A DNA stretch of 9,482 nucleotides from Chloroflexota bacterium (GCA_025450375.1 JANWHO010000101.1:1-9482); one strand, 5' to 3'; positions 1 to 6,797 are shown, counted from the first letter of the stretch. Numbers and translations are program-made. Notes: a model not told the origin generated them from the sequence alone.

Positions 1-1802
1 AGGTAGAGCGCATATGCTTTACTAAAGAGCGATTTGCTCAGGCCGCGGACTCGTGGGGCCACCAGTTGCCGCCTCGCTCCCATGTTGGTCACCGTAACCG
101 AAAAGGTTTCCGGCGTGCCGGGCAACGCGGTGGCACTAAAGGTGGTGGTTTGATTGATCAGCACCGAGGAGGCCCGCGGGGTGGGATGGGCGGAGGTGTC
201 GCGGAACGAGAGCGCGGCTTGCACCGCCCGATAGCTGTTGATCAGGCCGGCCCCTTGTTCGGTGGCCGGGATGCCCAGATCGGTGGCCGTGCTCATAATG
301 ATCTGCTTGATCACGGCTGGGGTTGGATCGAGGCCCTGATGCGTGCTCCGATAGGCTTGAATCACCAGCGCCGCCTCACCAGCGGTCAACGGCGCCGCCT
401 CGCTCGTGCCGCCGGCCGACTCGATCGGGGAGGGATTATTGTTCGCGTCCGTGCAATCGGAGTAGGCAGGCGGATCGGTGTTGCTGGGGGTACAGAGGGC
501 CCAACTGAGGTCGCCTGGGGCCACCACGTCCACGGTCCGGGGGCCGATCTGGGAAAACCCTCCCGAGCTGAGGCCCGAGATATTATTATCCAGATATCCC
601 CCATTGCCGAGCTGGAATCCGGAGGCGTTGGTCTGACTGTACCAGCGAAATTGAGTCGAGGCGCCCACCGCGATCACATTCGGATCAGTGGCCGGCGAGC
701 CGATGGTGCTGGCCACCCCGGCGTCGCCGGTCGATACGACCACGGTAACACCGGCGGCCACGGCGGCGTTATTGGCCAGGGCAATCGGATCGCCCGAGAG
801 ATCGGGGAACGGATTACCCCCGAACGACTCGTTGATCACATTGACATGGTCCACGTTCACCGCGTAGTCAATGGCCTGAATGAAGGCGGAGTTGCTGGTG
901 GCGTTCGTTTGGCCGAACACCTTCAGCCCTACCATCTCCGCTCCCGGGGCCATGCCAAGGATACGGATGTTGCAGGGGCCGTCATTCGGTTGAATCAGAT
1001 AGTGATTCACGTCGTACACTCGCCGGCCCTGGGCGCCGATCGAGCTTGCGTCGATGAACGCCTCGCCCCCGGCGGTGGGCGCGGTGGCTCCGTCGCCGCT
1101 GAAATCCTTGTAGTCCACGAATACCCGGCCTGCCTTCCCGTATGGTGAGTGGGCTGGGCGGACAAAGTCGGGATTGTTGATGTCGATCCCATCGGCGATC
1201 CAGGCCACCTTGACCCCGCTACCGGTGATTCGCTTCCCGGTGTCGGAGATCAGCCGTTGCGCCTGGGGGTCGGCTGGATTATTCGAGGCGGCATCGGTCA
1301 GCTGCAGCGCCTCGGGTTCGAGCGAGGGTTTCCGGCTACATGCCTGTTGCCTGGAGCCGGACGAAAGAAGATGGATGCTGGGCGCCGCGGTGGGCCGGAC
1401 CGCTTGAGCTTGTCCTGGCTGGCGGAGCTGGATCACCCGATCTGGCAGCACCGAGGCGACCAGGGGATTGGCCCGCAACCGCGCCGCCTCCGCTGGTGAA
1501 ACGGTCGCGGCCACCGCGTCGATCAGACCAAGAGACCGGAGGCCGGGGGCGCCCAGGCGGCGCAGCTCGCTCAGGAGCGATGCCTGGGAGCCTGACCCCT
1601 GGCCGCGAAGCATCACGATCACGTGCTGATTGGCTCCGCGGCCCAGGGTGCTGATTTGTTCCGGCGTCAGGGCCGAGGTATGGGCAGTCGGGAATGGCGC
1701 CTGGGAGGCGACGTGAGCGGCCTCCGCGATGATCTGACTCTGGGTCACCAGAGACACGGACAGGATTCCCGCGATCAGCTTTCGTACTAGAGACTGCCGC
1801 AC
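1..1802 (-). CDS. Secreted S8/S53-superfamily serine peptidase, 3' end outside window
   Basis: About 600 codons are open on the minus strand with no stop before the window edge. The start is GTG at 1802: an in-frame TAG lies three codons upstream, and AGGAG sits 6 bases before it. Visible order: signal peptide (basic RQSLVRK, hydrophobic stretch, cleavage near residues 27-29); an I9-like inhibitor propeptide at about 60-125 (starting HVIVMLRG); a linker; a peptidase core from about 195 (VKVAWIADGID) to about 510 (STATDLG then GAGLINSYRAV); then a beta-rich C-terminal segment (ETFSVTVTN) that runs off the edge. The serine motif is GGTSEAAPL (Ser467). The expected S8 Asp position is Ala203 with Asp204 next to it, and no HGTHVAG-type His motif is present. 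Instead there are GEAFID (Glu247, Asp251) and STGDAG (Asp360), which resemble the sedolisin Glu, Asp and oxyanion Asp. The fold is confident. Whether it acts by an S8 or an S53-like mechanism is inference. The substrate is unknown; it should act outside the cell. Confidence 0.9.
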   Translation of the reverse strand, partial: MRQSLVRKLIAGILSVSLVTQSQIIAEAAHVASQAPFPTAHTSALTPEQISTLGRGANQHVIVMLRGQGSGSQASLLSELRRLGAPGLRSLGLIDAVAATVSPAEAARLRANPLVASVLPDRVIQLRQPGQAQAVRPTAAPSIHLLSSGSRQQACSRKPSLEPEALQLTDAASNNPADPQAQRLISDTGKRITGSGVKVAWIADGIDINNPDFVRPAHSPYGKAGRVFVDYKDFSGDGATAPTAGGEAFIDASSIGAQGRRVYDVNHYLIQPNDGPCNIRILGMAPGAEMVGLKVFGQTNATSNSAFIQAIDYAVNVDHVNVINESFGGNPFPDLSGDPIALANNAAVAAGVTVVVSTGDAGVASTIGSPATDPNVIAVGASTQFRWYSQTNASGFQLGNGGYLDNNISGLSSGGFSQIGPRTVDVVAPGDLSWALCTPSNTDPPAYSDCTDANNNPSPIESAGGTSEAAPLTAGEAALVIQAYRSTHQGLDPTPAVIKQIIMSTATDLGIPATEQGAGLINSYRAVQAALSFRDTSAHPTPRASSVLINQTTTFSATALPGTPETFSVTVTNMGARRQLVAPRVRGLSKSLFSKAYALY

Positions 1803-1950
1803 GTACGGCTCCTACTCTTCTGTTGCATTCTGCTTAACCAACCATGGCGCGAACGCGCGCATCCCGTTACGATACAGGGTTCAGCCATCCAGTGGGGTGG
1901 ATTGTTCACACACTTTGCCCGCGATCAATGGGCACGGGATACTACCGATC
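1803..1950. other. Divergent intergenic region between peptidase and methyltransferase genes
   Basis: This 148-bp stretch must carry the promoters of both divergent genes. I found no convincing -35/-10 pair on either strand. TACGAT at 1868-1873 is a possible -10 for the plus-strand gene but has no good -35. A short inverted repeat lies at 1847-1858 (GCGCG, AA spacer, CGCGC) between the two starts and could be an operator or chance in high-GC DNA. If the methyltransferase starts at the GTG at 1897, the region shrinks to 94 bp. Confidence 0.4.
1809..1813 (-). promoter_or_regulatory. Ribosome binding site of the peptidase gene
   Basis: AGGAG on the minus strand, 6 bases before the GTG at 1802. 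Together with the in-frame TAG just upstream it fixes GTG as the start. Confidence 0.7.
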
Positions 1951-2952
1951 ATGGTTACAGAGGTGCACGCGTCTGATCTGGCGCTCGCGTTCTGCTCCGC
2001 CCAGTACGAGGACGTAGCGATCAACGAATTGGCGCGGCTGCTCGACGCCCGTCTGGACCGGCGGCCGGCGCCGGGAGTTTTGCTCCTGCGCGTACCTGGA
2101 TCATCCGCTGAATCGCGGGCGCGCGTCGAAGCGGCGCCGCCCATCTTTACCCGCCAACTCGTGGTTGGAGTCGTCAAGGTCGAGATGTCCGGGCGGCCCG
2201 GTCTGGATGGAGACGCGGACGACAGCGGGAATCTGGTGATCCATGACCTGGAAGGACGCCCCGTGTCCACCTTGCCTTCCGCGGCGTTGGTCGCGGCGGC
2301 GCATGCCCTAGCGGAGGTCGGGGAGCCCGCGTTGCCGGTTATGGCAATGATGGAGGGTGGCCTCGTGTACGTGGGCCGCGTCATAGCGGGCGCGGGTTTC
2401 CCGGCGCCATTCTGGCCGGGAGGGCGGCCGAGGCTACCCTATCGACCTGATTTGGTCAGCCGTTCCGCGCTCAAACTGCTGGAAGCCCTGGAGGTATTCG
2501 CCGCGGATCCGCACCCCGGCGGAAAGGCGCTGGACCTGGGGGCGGCGCCGGGTGGTTGGACCCAGGTGCTGGCGGGACTTGGCCTGGCGGTAACCGCTGT
2601 CGATCCCGGAGTTCTCGCGCCCCAGGTCGCCGCCTTGCCGGACGTCACCGCCCTCCGGATGACCGCTGAGAGCTACCTGGCCCGCGCCCACTCCCTGGAG
2701 GGCGCCGAGCCGACGTTCACCCTGGTGGTGAACGATATGCGGCTGGACGCGCGGGAGTCGGCCCGCGTGATGGTCAGGATGGCGCCCTTGTTGTCTCTCA
2801 AAGGCGCCGCGTTCATCACCCTGAAACTTCCCCATGGATCGCCCACCGCCATTCTCCGCCAGGCCATGACTATCCTGGGTGATGGGTTCGGCGAGGTCCA
2901 GGCCCGCTGCCTCTGGTTCAATCGCGGTGAGGTAACCGTATATCTGCGCTAA
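1951..2952 (+). CDS. FtsJ/RlmM-like SAM-dependent RNA 2'-O-ribose methyltransferase
   Basis: This 333-residue protein ends in a Rossmann-fold methyltransferase of the FtsJ (RrmJ/RlmM) family, which methylates the 2'-hydroxyl of ribose in RNA, most often 23S rRNA. Numbered from ATG 1951, the SAM-binding motif I is LDLGAAPGGW at 195-204. The four FtsJ catalytic residues are all visible in context: Lys175 (SRSALKLLEAL), Asp262 (VVNDM), Lys292 (ITLKLPHG) and Glu327 (RGEVTVYLR). The first 150 or so residues form a separate domain starting LALAFCSAQYEDVAINELARL. This resembles the opening of the THUMP-like N-terminal domain of RlmM-type enzymes, a weak similarity judged by eye. The start is uncertain: an in-frame GTG at 1897 would add 18 residues, but neither start has a strong Shine-Dalgarno (GGGA lies 11 bases before the ATG). 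It is a single-gene unit divergent from the peptidase. The exact rRNA target cannot be read from the sequence. Confidence 0.88.
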   Translation: MVTEVHASDLALAFCSAQYEDVAINELARLLDARLDRRPAPGVLLLRVPGSSAESRARVEAAPPIFTRQLVVGVVKVEMSGRPGLDGDADDSGNLVIHDLEGRPVSTLPSAALVAAAHALAEVGEPALPVMAMMEGGLVYVGRVIAGAGFPAPFWPGGRPRLPYRPDLVSRSALKLLEALEVFAADPHPGGKALDLGAAPGGWTQVLAGLGLAVTAVDPGVLAPQVAALPDVTALRMTAESYLARAHSLEGAEPTFTLVVNDMRLDARESARVMVRMAPLLSLKGAAFITLKLPHGSPTAILRQAMTILGDGFGEVQARCLWFNRGEVTVYLR

Positions 2953-2996
2953 ATCGGTGAATCTGGCCCCTCTGGAAGAGTGTACAAGAGAAGGTA

Positions 2997-3025
2997 GAGA
3001 CAGATCTTGGATCTTGTGCTATCAT
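2997..3025 (+). promoter_or_regulatory. Predicted sigma-70-type promoter with extended -10
   Basis: -35 GAGACA at 2997-3002 matches TTGACA in its last four bases. A 17-bp spacer follows, then -10 TATCAT at 3020-3025 (5 of 6), preceded by an extended -10 TG at 3017-3018. Transcription would start near 3032 and give a leader of about 60 bases before the regulator ATG at 3094. This is the best promoter match I found in the window. Confidence 0.5.
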
Positions 3026-3082
3026 CAACAATATTCTTCTCCCCGCGAAAGGCGTACGCCGCAAGGTAGCGGTGTGAGGGAT

Positions 3083-3088
3083 GGAGGG
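3083..3088 (+). promoter_or_regulatory. Ribosome binding site of the regulator gene
   Basis: GGAGGG with about 6 bases to the ATG at 3094. This strong Shine-Dalgarno supports that start over any later one. Confidence 0.7.
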
Positions 3089-3093
3089 AAGCG

Positions 3094-4659
3094 ATGGCTA
3101 CGCTCCTGCCACGATCGCAAGGTTCCAGCGCCCAACCGGCGCGCTCCGCGGCCCCGCCAACCTTTGGCGCGCTGCTCAAACAGTATCGGCTAGCGGCCCG
3201 ACTCTCCCAAGATCAGCTGGCGGAACGAGCCGGCTTGAGCGTTCGGGGGATCAGTGACCTTGAACGAGAGCGGCGGCGCCTACCGCGGAGAGACACGCTC
3301 GACTTGCTTGTTGCTGCCCTCGCGCTCTCGCCGGCTGATCGGCGCACCTTCGAGGACGCCGCCTCCGGCCTGGCCGGCTCTCCTTCCCATGCCACGCATA
3401 ATCCACGATCCAACCTGCCATCGCCGCCAACCCCCTTGGTCGGACGGGCGGACGAATTCGCGGACGCGGTGGCCAGACTGAGAAGCGAGGATGTGCGTTT
3501 ATTGACCCTCATCGGGGCGGGCGGCGTGGGGAAGACACGGCTGGCCCAGGCAGTGGGCAGAGCCCTTTTGCCCGACTACGCGGATGGAGTTTGGCTGATC
3601 GAACTGGAGTCCGTGCATGACCCGCATCTGGTGATTGCCGCTATTGCCGGAGTGATGGGAGTGGAGCAATCCAGCGGCGCCTCTCTCCTGGAGAGCGTGA
3701 TCGGGGAACTTCGCGCGGCGAAGGTGCTGTTGGTGCTGGACAACTTTGAGCATCTGGTCGACGCGGCGCCAAAAATCGCGATCCTTCTTCAATCGTGTCC
3801 GCTGGCGCGCCTGCTGGTCACCAGCAGGGCGCCACTGCATGTACGCGGTGAGCATGAACTCGTGGTGCGGCCCTTTGCCGTCCCCGATCCCCAACGGTTG
3901 CCGGATCTGGATGAATTGGCGCGAAATCCCGCCGTGGCTCTATTCCTCCAGCGAGCGCGGGCCGTGCGCTCCGACTTTTCCCTCACATCCGCCAACGCCA
4001 TGACCGTGGCGGCGATTTGCCGGCGCGTGGATGGGCTGCCCCTGGCCCTGGAATTGGCGGCTGCATGGGTGAAGCTCTTGTCGCCCGCCGCGCTCCTGGC
4101 CCGCCTAGAACAACCATTACCTCTCTTGACCGGAGGCGCGCGGGACCTACCAGAGCGACACCAGACTCTCCGTGGGACCGTCGCCTGGAGTTACGATCTG
4201 CTCTCTCACAGGGAAAAAGCATTGTTCCGCCGCCTGGCGGTATTCGTAGGCGGCTGTACGGTGACCGCCGTGAAGGCCATGTGCCGGGCCGGTGATGAGC
4301 GGGGAGAACCCTTCCTTGATTGGGTAGCTTCCCTGCTGGACAAGAGCTTGTTGGTCCAACTCCAGACTGCCGGTGGGGACGAGGATGAGCCGCGCTTCGG
4401 CATGCTGGATACCGTCCGCGAATTTGGCCTTGAGTGTCTGGCTGCCGTTGGTGAACTACGACGGTCACGAGAGCGGCACGCCGTCTATTTCCAGGCCATG
4501 GCGAAGATGGCGGAGCAAGCCCTGACCGATCCGCACGGGCACCTGTTGTTGGCCAAATTGGATCTTGAGCATGACAATCTCCGGGCGGCCCGGGAATTTG
4601 AACGCCGCGCGGGGCTGGAGGATGAAACCGAGCTATGGCTGGCGGCCATAGGAACCTGA
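3094..4659 (+). CDS. XRE-family HTH / NB-ARC-like ATPase regulator, C-terminally truncated
   Basis: This 521-residue protein is predicted to be a cytoplasmic STAND-type transcriptional regulator: DNA binding through an N-terminal helix-turn-helix, switched by nucleotide binding in an AP-ATPase module. An XRE-type HTH covers about 25-80 (LKQYRLAARLSQDQLAERAG, then SVRGISDLERERR). A linker leads to PLVGRADEF at 114-122. The ATPase follows: Walker A GAGGVGKT at 141-148, Walker B VLLVLDNFEHL at 211-221, LVTSR at 241-245, the GLPLALELA motif at 314-322, a winged-helix region at about 360-420 and FGMLDTVREF at 436-445. LEHDNLRAA at 491-499 normally opens a long TPR-like superhelix in this family (whole proteins often 800-1000 residues), but the frame stops about 22 residues later. 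The effector-sensing repeats are therefore missing. The last 27 bases overlap the end of the convergent DUF916 gene. The target genes are unknown; neighbours are only candidates. It may be inactive, constitutive or a genuine short form. Confidence 0.88.
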   Translation: MATLLPRSQGSSAQPARSAAPPTFGALLKQYRLAARLSQDQLAERAGLSVRGISDLERERRRLPRRDTLDLLVAALALSPADRRTFEDAASGLAGSPSHATHNPRSNLPSPPTPLVGRADEFADAVARLRSEDVRLLTLIGAGGVGKTRLAQAVGRALLPDYADGVWLIELESVHDPHLVIAAIAGVMGVEQSSGASLLESVIGELRAAKVLLVLDNFEHLVDAAPKIAILLQSCPLARLLVTSRAPLHVRGEHELVVRPFAVPDPQRLPDLDELARNPAVALFLQRARAVRSDFSLTSANAMTVAAICRRVDGLPLALELAAAWVKLLSPAALLARLEQPLPLLTGGARDLPERHQTLRGTVAWSYDLLSHREKALFRRLAVFVGGCTVTAVKAMCRAGDERGEPFLDWVASLLDKSLLVQLQTAGGDEDEPRFGMLDTVREFGLECLAAVGELRRSRERHAVYFQAMAKMAEQALTDPHGHLLLAKLDLEHDNLRAAREFERRAGLEDETELWLAAIGT

Positions 4660-5691
4660 ACGCTCCGCTCGCCTTTGGGCGCGTATTTCCGCCAGCAGCC
4701 TCCGGTCCTGCCGCCACTCCCGGGCGCGGTGGGCCAGCCAATGACGGCGGTTCCAGCCGATGATCAGGCAACCAACCAGGGCAGCGAAGGCGGCCATCAG
4801 GGGCTTCCAGGGGAAAAAATTGAGGTTCAAGACCGTACTGGTATAGGTTCGATAGACGAGCCCGTTCAAGCTAATTCGGATCGCCGCCTCGGCCCGAGCG
4901 TGGCCTACAAGGGGAACGCGCGGCCATAGCGCTGTCAACGGCGCCGAGCCGCCAGGGATCACATAGAGATTGGCCGGGCCAAGGGGGAGGACACTGGCAG
5001 GCCGGCCCGCCCCATCGCGCAGCAGAATGGCCCCGCTGACCATGAAGGTGACGCTGCCCGTATTGGTCACCACCAGATTAAAGGATTCGCCGCCGCCCAT
5101 CGCATGGGAATGCAGGCCGCCGAGAACGACCCCTACCCTGACCTTGCCCGGCACCGAAAAATGTACGATCAGGGCCGCGCGAATCGCGATATGGACACCA
5201 GCCTTCCGGCGGTCCCCCTCGGCGGCCGCGACCACCGCGCCGTAGTAGTCTCCGGGAACCACGCCTGGCGGCACGGAAACGGTAAAGGGAATCTGTTCCC
5301 GCCGGTGCGGCGGCACCGTAATGATCATCGTTCTGAGATGGATCCATGCCCCGGCGCGACGGCGCGGCTCATATGCCTGGGCGGGAGCCAGTCCACCACC
5401 TGCAAGGCTCCGCATATCGGCCGGATACACACTCAGCCTTACGGCCCGCGAGGCAAAATTATGGAGAATGAGTCCGTCTTTGATCACCATGCCGGGCCTC
5501 AGAGCGTAGGTAAAGTGACTACCAGGAAGCGTGGTCTTACCATACAGGCCGGCACTGATCCCCCAGAGCGGTGTTTGGGGCTTGCGCGGCGCGGCGCCGG
5601 CGGACGGCACTCCGACTAGAGAGAAGAGCGCCGCCACGCACAGCCACCCGAGGATCAGGGATCGGCGGAGGAGTCCGGGATGGGACCACAT
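4633..5691 (-). CDS. DUF916 (WxL-interacting-type) exported, membrane-anchored protein
   Basis: This 352-residue surface protein resembles the WxL-interacting proteins of Gram-positive bacteria, which have a peptidoglycan-binding DUF916 domain and a second domain that contacts WxL proteins. Visible parts: signal peptide at about 1-34 (LLRRS, hydrophobic core, PSAGAA before the cut); beta-rich extracellular region with the family hallmark PPGVVPGDYYGAVV at 141-154; a second Ig-like segment (ESFNLVVTNTGSVTF at about 202-216); a membrane helix at about 298-313 (LMAAFAALVGCLIIGW); and a basic cytoplasmic tail rich in Arg. The start is ambiguous. GTG at 5703 has the AAGGAG only one base away, which is too close; ATG at 5691 has it 13 bases away and gives a cleaner signal peptide, so I chose ATG. 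It lies 98 bp downstream of the WxL-like gene on the same strand, the usual pairing. Its 3' end overlaps the truncated regulator. Confidence 0.82.
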   Translation of the reverse strand: MWSHPGLLRRSLILGWLCVAALFSLVGVPSAGAAPRKPQTPLWGISAGLYGKTTLPGSHFTYALRPGMVIKDGLILHNFASRAVRLSVYPADMRSLAGGGLAPAQAYEPRRRAGAWIHLRTMIITVPPHRREQIPFTVSVPPGVVPGDYYGAVVAAAEGDRRKAGVHIAIRAALIVHFSVPGKVRVGVVLGGLHSHAMGGGESFNLVVTNTGSVTFMVSGAILLRDGAGRPASVLPLGPANLYVIPGGSAPLTALWPRVPLVGHARAEAAIRISLNGLVYRTYTSTVLNLNFFPWKPLMAAFAALVGCLIIGWNRRHWLAHRAREWRQDRRLLAEIRAQRRAERSGSYGRQP

Positions 5692-5733
5692 AACGGGAAT
5701 CACGCTCCTTTCAACACCTGGGGTGGGGCGGGC

Positions 5734-5770
5734 GAGGAACCGGCCGCTACGCCGCCACGACCAGTTCCTC
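5734..5770 (-). other. Intercistronic stem-loop between WxL-like and DUF916 genes
   Basis: On the minus strand GAGGAACTGG (5770-5761) pairs with CCGGTTCCTC (5743-5734): ten pairs including one G-U, around a 17-base GC-rich loop. It lies between the stop of the WxL-like gene and the DUF916 Shine-Dalgarno. No U-run follows, so an intrinsic terminator is unlikely. It could protect the upstream message or set the expression ratio of the pair. Confidence 0.45.
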
Positions 5771-5789
5771 CTCGCGACATCATGAACGC

Positions 5790-6428
5790 CTAACCGGTAA
5801 TTGTGTATTGCAGCGTGCCGCTGTAGGTACCGGACTCCAGGGTAAGTCCGGTCGTTGGTGTGATTTTATTGTCATTGGCGGCAGTCCCATCGCCCTGTGT
5901 GTAGCTGCCCTTGTCGGTCCCGTCGGCGGTTAAGACTTGCTTGGTACCCGAGAAGGTGGTCCCCGGAGTGGTATCCGTGCCGCCAAAGGCACCGGATCCT
6001 CCGTGTACCATATTGGTGGTTGGGGCGTTGTTGAGAGCGTTGAAGAGGGTGGACGAGGCCAAGGACACATTGGTGAACGAGAGGCAATTGGTGCTGCTCA
6101 TGCCGCAGGAAATGGGAACGGGACCGGAGGTAGGCACCAGATCGGTCATGGCGGCGGCGATACTCCAGGCTGCTCCATCATTCAGGGTATTGGTGAAGCT
6201 TAGTTGCCCCAGGTCGGCCGCGCCGGGATAGCTCCAGGATACCGTGCCGGCCGCCACGCTCACGGTCAGAAGTCCGGTAGGCGCGACAGTCATGGTGAGG
6301 GTTTGGCTTGCGGTAGGGCCTGGCGGCAATCCCGTAGCTGAGACACCGCGCGACCACGGCGCCCCTCCCAGGAGCAGTGCGGTGAGCGCGGCGCTCACCA
6401 GCAGGCGAATTGACCGGCGACATGTCAT
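5790..6428 (-). CDS. Small secreted WxL-like cell-surface protein
   Basis: This 212-residue exported protein has WxL-domain-like architecture; such proteins bind the cell wall without covalent attachment. The start is ATG at 6428, with GGAGG 6 bases upstream; a longer reading from 6473 would bypass that site. The signal peptide spans about 1-32 (MTCRRSIRLL, hydrophobic core, cleavage near GVSATG). The mature part is low in charge and rich in Ser, Thr and Gly. A first W-x-hydrophobic motif is WSI at 88-90, and the C-terminus is LESGTYSGTLQYTITG. This matches the usual terminal beta strand of WxL domains except that Tyr208 (YTI) stands where the second Trp is expected. Two cysteines, CGMSSTNC at 108-115, could form a disulfide. 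The DUF916-type partner encoded just downstream supports the call. Without that neighbour I would call it a secreted hypothetical protein. Confidence 0.75.
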   Translation of the reverse strand: MTCRRSIRLLVSAALTALLLGGAPWSRGVSATGLPPGPTASQTLTMTVAPTGLLTVSVAAGTVSWSYPGAADLGQLSFTNTLNDGAAWSIAAAMTDLVPTSGPVPISCGMSSTNCLSFTNVSLASSTLFNALNNAPTTNMVHGGSGAFGGTDTTPGTTFSGTKQVLTADGTDKGSYTQGDGTAANDNKITPTTGLTLESGTYSGTLQYTITG

Positions 6429-6434
6429 ATTGTT

Positions 6435-6439
6435 CCTCC
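6435..6439 (-). promoter_or_regulatory. Ribosome binding site of the WxL-like gene
   Basis: GGAGG (within GGGAGGAA) on the minus strand, 6 bases before the ATG at 6428. It decides this start over the in-frame ATG at 6473. Confidence 0.75.
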
Positions 6440-6440
6440 C

Positions 6441-6540
6441 CGCGTCAAAGTTGGACATGCGGCCCAGCCGCAATAGCTGGGGCGTCGCGCCTGCCCGTTA
6501 GCTCAGGTCGGCCACGAAGAGCGGCGCCACCCAAAACCTG
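6441..6540 (-). promoter_or_regulatory. Possible structured 5' leader of the WxL-like/DUF916 operon
   Basis: Several local pairings lie together just upstream of the Shine-Dalgarno on the minus strand. CAGGT (6540-6536) pairs with ACCTG (6508-6504) and encloses a GC-rich arm. GGCG and CGCC pair around a 3-base loop at 6491-6481. CCCAGC (6481-6476) pairs with GCTGGG (6468-6463) around a 7-base loop. Their order suggests a folded leader, but I recognise no known riboswitch core and cannot exclude chance folding of GC-rich DNA. Confidence 0.3.
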
Positions 6541-6797
6541 CCCCTTTCCCGTGCCGGCGCCGTGGCTCGATCATTGTCCTACATGGAACCAGCGCCATTG
6601 TGGGTCATGGCGCGATCTATTACCAGGCAGTTCACCCACGCATTGGCCACGCAATGTTCCGGCCTGGGTGCGTGGGTACGGCTTCCTGATAGGAAAATCG
6701 GGCTGGCGGCCGGGCCTCCGGCTGAGGTCGGATGGAAGGGACGACGCCGGCTGTGGTCGGGTGCGAAACGCTCGAACATACACGACGCCGCCGGATT
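6541..6797. other. Gene-free stretch upstream of the WxL-like leader
   Basis: I see no supportable gene here: the open frames on both strands are arginine-rich readings without family motifs or good start sites. The stretch holds an inverted repeat, ACCCACGCA at 6634-6642 and TGCGTGGGT at 6669-6677, with 26 bases between the arms, and a short palindrome TTCCT/AGGAA at 6683-6695. The promoter of the WxL-like operon probably lies in this stretch, but I could not place a convincing -35/-10 pair. Confidence 0.5.

Noticed and set aside
66..1148. Long plus-strand open frame of 360 residues
   Set aside because: It is antisense to the peptidase, which shows signal, propeptide and catalytic motifs in one continuous minus-strand frame. 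The plus-strand reading is Gly/Arg/His-rich and has no family motif.
1149..1654. Further plus-strand open frames over the peptidase N-terminal half
   Set aside because: Low-complexity antisense readings with no ribosome binding site. The minus strand codes for the signal peptide and I9-like propeptide here.
3983..4771. Minus-strand open frame of 262 residues
   Set aside because: It runs across the regulator and into the DUF916 gene in the wrong frame, is Pro/Arg-rich and has no motif; the two real genes account for this DNA.
6493..6522. tRNA-like 5' half on the plus strand (GCCCGTTAGCTCAG, then GAGC)
   Set aside because: It looks like an acceptor strand plus D-arm, but no anticodon stem, T-arm with TTCGA-type loop or matching 3' acceptor follows.
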